A DNA stretch of 64,000 nucleotides. Origin: Dysgonamonadaceae bacterium. GTDB lineage: Bacteria > Bacteroidota > Bacteroidia > Bacteroidales > Azobacteroidaceae. How positions within the stretch are numbered: position 1 is the first letter of the stretch; the number at the start of each line of letters is the position of its first letter. The stretch covers positions 1 to 64,000 of the forward strand of contig JAIRVZ010000132.1 in assembly GCA_031253625.1 (NCBI GenBank), in the 5' to 3' direction. Positions 59,848-64,000 of the stretch are shown piece by piece. Both the position numbers and the translations under genes were made by a program. The notes beneath the pieces were generated by a model. The model was not told the origin of the DNA, did no database searches, and was given only the letters and a program-made list of their open reading frames with translations.

Positions 59848-60396
59848 ATGAATGAGCAAATTAAACAAATTGCAGAAAGATTGAAAGGTTTACGCGATTC
59901 GCTCGACCTCTCTCTCGAAGAAATGGCAGTAAAAAGCAATAAATCGCCAGAATACATTGAGTTGTATGAATCAGGAAACGTCGACATACCTATGAGTTAT
60001 CTCTTTGATATAGCTCAAGCTTTCGGGATCGAAACCTCTACCCTTATTTCGGGAGATGAACCCAAAATGAAAGCTTATTTCCTCACCCGAAAAGGCAAAG
60101 GTGTTTCAATAGAAAGAACAAAAGCCTACAAATATCAATCTTTGGTAAGCGGGTTCAAAAATCCAAAAGCCGAACCGCTCGAAGTAACAGTTGAACCGAA
60201 TTCCAATCCGATTTATCTGAATTCTCACACCGGACAAGAATTCAATTATGTTCTCGAAGGTCGCTTGCAACTCCGCATCAACAACAAGGATTTAATCCTT
60301 GAAGAAGGAGATAGTATTTATTTCGACTCTTCCAATCCTCATGGAATGAAAGCGTTGGATGGTAAATCCGTGAAATTTTTGGCAATAATTATGTAA
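59848..60396 (+). CDS. XRE-family regulator with cupin sensor domain
   Basis: A 182-aa one-component regulator. The N-terminal helix-turn-helix of the XRE/Cro type (about 8-65) shows LSLEEMAVKSNKSPEYIELYESG. A C-terminal cupin domain (about 105-180) with HTGQEFNYVLEGRLQLRI and DSIYFDSSNPHGMKAL contains the usual metal-ligand His/Glu pattern. Such regulators sense a small molecule and usually control an adjacent metabolic gene, here the acyl-CoA ligase at 60501. A 10-bp repeat array lies in the gap. Confidence 0.92.
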   Translation: MNEQIKQIAERLKGLRDSLDLSLEEMAVKSNKSPEYIELYESGNVDIPMSYLFDIAQAFGIETSTLISGDEPKMKAYFLTRKGKGVSIERTKAYKYQSLVSGFKNPKAEPLEVTVEPNSNPIYLNSHTGQEFNYVLEGRLQLRINNKDLILEEGDSIYFDSSNPHGMKALDGKSVKFLAIIM

Positions 60397-60496
60397 AAGA
60401 AGTTACAAGAAGTTATATGAAGTTACAGGGAGTTAAAGGAATAAGCCCTTCGTGTAATTTCGTGTAACTTCTTGTAACTTCGTATAACTTCGTATA
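60397..60496. repeat. 10-bp repeat array in head-to-head arrangement
   Basis: Left half (60398-60437): four 10-bp units of the form AGAAGTTACA. Right half (about 60448-60496): five units of the inverted form TTCGTGTAAC. The two halves are reverse complements of each other apart from base changes and could form a long hairpin with a small loop. The array fills the whole gap between the XRE-cupin gene and the acyl-CoA ligase gene. No -7 box is visible inside it. Confidence 0.75.
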
Positions 60497-60500
60497 AAAA

Positions 60501-62159
60501 ATGATTGAGAAATATCTAAAACAAACAGTCTTTACAAATCAGGAAGATTTTAAAGAAAATTTTGAAATAAACGTTCCAGAAAATTTCAATTTTGGTTACG
60601 ATGTTGTTGACGAATGGGCTCACATAGCATCCGATAAAAGAGCGTTATGCTGGACAAACGACAAAGGCGAACACATTGATTTCACTTTTGCAGAACTAAA
60701 AAAGCAAACCGACCGGACTGCCTCTTATTTCCGTACACTCGGAATTGGGAAAGGCGATATGGTGATGTTGATATTAAAACGTCGATACGAATACTGGTTT
60801 GCAGTAATCGCCTTGCATAAAATCGGAGCGGTTGCCATTCCTGCAACTCACTTGCTTACAAAAAAAGACATTATCTACAGAAGTAATGCGGCCGATATTA
60901 AAGCCATCGTTGCTGTAGGCGAAGAAATGGTTGCTCAAAGTGTAAACGATGCAATGCCCGAATGTCCGACCATAAAAAATTTGATTTCCGTCGGGCCATA
61001 CATTCCTGAAGGTTGGGAAAATTTTCACAAAGGAATTGAGAGTGCACCACCATTCTTGCGCCCACAGCATGCGAATACAAACGACGACATCATGCTGCTT
61101 TATTTCACATCGGGAACGACAGGAAATCCCAAAATGGTTATACATAATTATGTCTACCCTCTTGGTCATATCGTTACCGCTAAATACTGGCAAAATATCA
61201 ATGATGACAGTCTCCACCTCACATTGGCAGATACCGGTTGGGCTAAAGCCGCTTGGGGAAAAATCTACGGTCAATGGCTCGCAGGAGCATGCGTATTTGT
61301 ATACGACCACGATAAATTCACTCCGGCCGATTTGTTAGCAATTATGCAAAAATACAAAGTTACTTCGTTTTGCGCTCCTCCCACGGTTTTCCGTTTTATG
61401 ATACGAGAAGATTTGAGTAAATACGATTTATCTTCTTTGAAATATTGCACCATTGCAGGAGAGCCGTTAAATCCTTCTGTTTTTGAAGCATTTTATGAAG
61501 CAACGGGAATCAAGTTGAGGGAAGGATTCGGACAAACAGAAACGACAGTCACCATAGCCACATTCCCTTGGATGGAACCCAAACCCGGCTCAATGGGAAT
61601 GCCTAACCCTGCGTATGATATGGATTTGCTTACCCCTGACGGTCGAAGTGCTGAAGACGGAGAGCAAGGAGAAATTATCTTCCGCACCAATCGCAAAAAA
61701 CCAATCGGACTGTTTCTCGGTTATTATCGCGACAAAGAACTGACCGAAAACGTTTACTGCGACGACGTTTACCATACCGGAGACATTGCTTGGCGCGATG
61801 AAGACGGATACTATTGGTTTATAGGTCGTAACGATGATGTGATCAAAAGTTCGGGTTATCGCATCGGACCATTCGAAGTGGAAAGCGCCTTGATGACGCA
61901 TCCGGCTGTAGTGGAATGTGCTATCACCGGAGTTCCCGATGAAGTGCGTGGTCAAGTAGTAAAAGCTACAATCATCCTTGCTGCCGATTATAAATCAAAA
62001 GCAGGCGAAGCGTTGGTCAAGGAAATTCAGGATCATGTTAAGAATGTAACAGCACCTTATAAATATCCGCGTATTATCGAGTTTGTAGAGGAATTACCGA
62101 AAACTATCAGTGGTAAAATCCGTCGGGTTCAAATTCGCAACGAAGCAAAGAAATCTTGA
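60501..62159 (+). CDS. Acyl-CoA ligase / acetyl-CoA synthetase-like AMP-binding enzyme
   Basis: A 552-aa cytoplasmic ANL-family enzyme that activates a carboxylic acid with ATP to an acyl-AMP and transfers it to CoA. Motifs: YFTSGTTGNPKMV (P-loop, about 199-211), EGFGQTETT (about 338-346), YHTGDIAWRDEDGYYWFIGR (about 424-443) with the hinge Asp, and PKTISGKIRR with catalytic Lys (about 531-540). The N terminus resembles medium-chain acyl-CoA or acetyl-CoA synthetases of Bacteroidota often placed next to an XRE-cupin regulator. Substrate not certain. Confidence 0.92.
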   Translation: MIEKYLKQTVFTNQEDFKENFEINVPENFNFGYDVVDEWAHIASDKRALCWTNDKGEHIDFTFAELKKQTDRTASYFRTLGIGKGDMVMLILKRRYEYWFAVIALHKIGAVAIPATHLLTKKDIIYRSNAADIKAIVAVGEEMVAQSVNDAMPECPTIKNLISVGPYIPEGWENFHKGIESAPPFLRPQHANTNDDIMLLYFTSGTTGNPKMVIHNYVYPLGHIVTAKYWQNINDDSLHLTLADTGWAKAAWGKIYGQWLAGACVFVYDHDKFTPADLLAIMQKYKVTSFCAPPTVFRFMIREDLSKYDLSSLKYCTIAGEPLNPSVFEAFYEATGIKLREGFGQTETTVTIATFPWMEPKPGSMGMPNPAYDMDLLTPDGRSAEDGEQGEIIFRTNRKKPIGLFLGYYRDKELTENVYCDDVYHTGDIAWRDEDGYYWFIGRNDDVIKSSGYRIGPFEVESALMTHPAVVECAITGVPDEVRGQVVKATIILAADYKSKAGEALVKEIQDHVKNVTAPYKYPRIIEFVEELPKTISGKIRRVQIRNEAKKS

Positions 62160-62166
62160 TAAATTC

Positions 62167-62196
62167 GTGCGTCAGCTATGAGGATAGCTGACGCAC
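62167..62196. terminator. Perfect 13-bp hairpin after the ligase gene
   Basis: gtgcgtcagctat (62167-62179) and atagctgacgcac (62184-62196) are exact reverse complements around the 4-base loop gagg. It starts 7 bases after the ligase stop and lies just before the next gene. There is no T tract on the plus side, so it may be a terminator of low strength or a translation-coupled barrier. Confidence 0.6.
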
Positions 62197-62210
62197 AAAA
62201 TCATTAAAAA

Positions 62211-63728
62211 ATGAGATTAAAGTTATTTCTTTTATTTTCCGTAATTCTTGTCAATTCCCTCTATTCTCAAACAACACAAAAAAGGGAATTTCGGGGAGTT
62301 TGGATACATGCTGTTGGGGAAACCCAATACAAAAATATGTCCACCTACGAATTGCAACGGTATTTTATTAATTTGCTCGACGAATTGCAGGCAATGAATT
62401 TCAATGCCGTGATTTTTCAAGTACGTCCGGCAGCCGACGCACTCTATCCTTCCAAATTAGAACCTTGGAGTCGTTATCTGACCGGAAAACAAGGGGTTGC
62501 TCCTAATCCATATTTTGATCCGATGTATTTCATGATTGAAGAATGTCACAAGCGCAACATGGAATTTCATGCGTGGATTAATCCCTACAGAGTTGCCCTT
62601 AGCGACAAGGATATTTTAGATAAATCACATATTTATTACAAATACCCCGACCGCTTTATTAAATACGATTCCAAAATACTTTTCGACCCCGGAATACCTC
62701 AAAACAGGGATTTTATTTGTAAAGTGGTTAAAGATATCGTGAAACGATACGACATTGATGCCATCCATATCGACGATTATTTCTATCCTTATCCGGTTGC
62801 AGGACAAAAATTCCCCGACGATAAAAGTTTTAAAAAGTATGCTAAAAAACAAGGTTTTTCGCCCGATCAGCTATACGATTGGCGACGAAACAATGTCAAT
62901 CTCTTGATAGAGAAAATGAACAAAACCATCAAAAAGGAAAAATCGTGGGTGCGTTTCGGTGTCAGTCCTTTTGGCATATACCGGAACAAAAGAAACACGC
63001 CCGACGGCTCAGGTAGCGACACTAAAGGATTAGAAGGCTATTCCGAACTGTACGCCGATGTGAATCTTTGGGTAAAAAAGGGCTGGGTTGATTATAATAT
63101 TCCTCAAGTTTATTGGAAAATCGGACACGAGTCTGCCGATTACGAAACCTTAGTCAAATGGTGGAGCCGCAACAACTACGGAGCGCATTTATACATCGGA
63201 CAAGACACCAAGCGTACCATGGAGGCTCCTGATTTGTATTATTATTCAAGCGACAATCAATTAACCCGAAAAATGGAATTGGCCCACCAAACACCTGCCA
63301 TTTACGGCAATTGTTTTTTTCATGCGTATGATTTGACAAAGAATTTAAGCGGTATTGCCGATAGTTTGAAAACCAATTTTCATCGCTATCCCGCATTAAT
63401 TCCCGCTTATCTGCATCTACACGACAAATCACCCAAAGAAGTGAAATCTTTGAAAGCCGAGTGGACTCAATCCGGTTATCTGTTAAAATGGCAAAGAGAC
63501 GGAAACATCAGCAATCCGAAAACTGCGCAATCTTTTATCATCTATCGTTTTGAAGGAAACGAATATCCAAATTTGGAAGATGCCTCCAAAATTGTTAAGA
63601 TTACACGCGGAACCGAATACCTCATGCCTTTTAATGACGGAACGCATACTTATAAATATGTCGTTACTTCTGTCGACCGTTTTCACAACGAATCCCGCAA
63701 AGGAGAAATGCAAATAGTAAAATTATAA
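62211..63728 (+). CDS. GHL10-family glycosyl hydrolase-like lipoprotein or secreted protein
   Basis: A 505-aa secreted protein (signal peptide about 1-20, ending LYSQ). The bulk is a TIM barrel of the GHL10 group (DUF187, family 10-like): REFRGVWIHAVGE (about 25-37), VIFQVRPAADALYPSKLEPW (about 66-85), MEFHAWINPYR (about 117-127), DIDAIHIDDYFYPYP (about 180-195) and VRFGVSPFGIYRN (about 242-254). A C-terminal fibronectin-like domain (about 410-500) follows. Relatives such as DigH cleave denuded peptidoglycan glycan strands, so a cell-wall role is possible; the substrate is not proven. Confidence 0.9.
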   Translation: MRLKLFLLFSVILVNSLYSQTTQKREFRGVWIHAVGETQYKNMSTYELQRYFINLLDELQAMNFNAVIFQVRPAADALYPSKLEPWSRYLTGKQGVAPNPYFDPMYFMIEECHKRNMEFHAWINPYRVALSDKDILDKSHIYYKYPDRFIKYDSKILFDPGIPQNRDFICKVVKDIVKRYDIDAIHIDDYFYPYPVAGQKFPDDKSFKKYAKKQGFSPDQLYDWRRNNVNLLIEKMNKTIKKEKSWVRFGVSPFGIYRNKRNTPDGSGSDTKGLEGYSELYADVNLWVKKGWVDYNIPQVYWKIGHESADYETLVKWWSRNNYGAHLYIGQDTKRTMEAPDLYYYSSDNQLTRKMELAHQTPAIYGNCFFHAYDLTKNLSGIADSLKTNFHRYPALIPAYLHLHDKSPKEVKSLKAEWTQSGYLLKWQRDGNISNPKTAQSFIIYRFEGNEYPNLEDASKIVKITRGTEYLMPFNDGTHTYKYVVTSVDRFHNESRKGEMQIVKL

Positions 63729-63811
63729 TTTTTCAACTTATGACATAAAAAACAAAAAATAGCATTAACAAGCAAAAAATAAATTAATCAGAACTCTAAA
63801 AACCAAAAAAT

Positions 63812-64000
63812 ATGGAACAAAAAAACGAAATTATTTTGTTCCAACTCGATAGTTCTATTCAGTTGGAAGTTAGAATTGAAAATGAAACCGTATGGTTAAC
63901 TCAAAACCAAATGGTTAAACTGTTTCAGCGTGATGTATCTGTAATTTCACGACATATCAATAATATTTTTAAAGAAGGAGAATTAGATAAGAAAAGCAAT
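63812..64000 (+). CDS. RhuM-like protein, 5' part (cut by the window end)
   Basis: From ATG 63812 the frame stays open for 63 codons to the window end. The encoded start, with IENETVWLTQNQMVKLFQ and SVISRHINNIFKEGEL, matches the N terminus of the RhuM family, DNA-binding-like proteins of unknown role often found near mobile or restriction genes. The 3' part is outside the window. Confidence 0.8.
   Translation, partial: MEQKNEIILFQLDSSIQLEVRIENETVWLTQNQMVKLFQRDVSVISRHINNIFKEGELDKKSN

Noticed and set aside
60484-60496. ataacttcgtata is identical to a 13-bp loxP arm
   Set aside because: The opposite arm and the 8-bp spacer of loxP are absent, and the text is one variant of the local 10-bp repeat. 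It is a coincidence, not a recombinase site or vector trace.
60397-60496. Possible CRISPR-like array
   Set aside because: Units are only about 10 bp, have no spacers and invert in the middle. No cas genes are nearby.

Overview
The window looks like chromosomal DNA from an anaerobic, plant-polymer-degrading member of the Bacteroidales (Bacteroidota). Several independent things point there: promoters with the Bacteroidota sigma-factor signature (a -7 box TAnnTTTG, often with TTTG 19-20 bases upstream); secreted proteins ending in type IX secretion (T9SS) sorting domains; a DksA-like protein lacking zinc ligands; the lspA/DUF4296 pair; a pyruvate:ferredoxin oxidoreductase; and membrane-anchored regulators carrying TPR and AraC-type domains. 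Base composition is AT-rich and no rRNA, tRNA or CRISPR array was seen.

Layout. 1-1500: a long palindrome, an unknown gene, a structured small RNA candidate (6S-like) and an MscS channel. 1615-6900: ileS (carrying a palindromic repeat inside the reading frame), a DksA/TraR-like gene, lspA and a DUF4296 lipoprotein. 6895-13025: an acetylxylan-esterase-like hydrolase, type II NADH dehydrogenase and a GH2 lipoprotein. 13050-22681 (minus strand): an Fe/B12-type ABC importer whose genes are separated by a GNAT gene and by a GH5 cellulase with its own promoter, preceded by dgt, cls and an outer-membrane porin. 22776-26089 (minus): GH10 xylanase, M28 peptidase, SufE and SpoU methyltransferase. 26192-29204 (plus): a GntR/YtrA-type regulated ABC exporter unit. 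29334-38303: DUF456, TatA/TatC, purH and the complete mreBCD-mrdA-rodA cell-shape cluster. 38309-44248: a TPR/AraC sensor-regulator, a structured leader RNA candidate and a long fibre protein with a self-cleaving S74 chaperone. 44364-46360: ORF6N and AAA ATPase genes of accessory character. 46403-49942: PFOR. 50017-58316: two divergent T9SS cargo proteins (M43 protease; a 1914-residue multidomain protein). 58405-62159: proC, a toxin-antitoxin pair, an XRE-cupin regulator and an acyl-CoA ligase separated by a 10-bp repeat array. 62211-end: a GHL10 family hydrolase and the start of a RhuM-like gene.

How it fits together: xylan/cellulose attack (GH10, GH5, GH2, esterase, GHL10) is mixed with housekeeping genes, not gathered in a classical SusCD locus. 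The most unusual signals are non-coding or repeat-derived: a 6S-like RNA, a two-hairpin leader with GUGA loops upstream of the fibre gene, palindromic repeats that have become coding sequence (ileS; the C terminus of the ABC ATPase), and a 10-bp tandem/inverted array before the acyl-CoA ligase. No clear new defence system was recognised. All family calls come from reading motifs; no database search was run.
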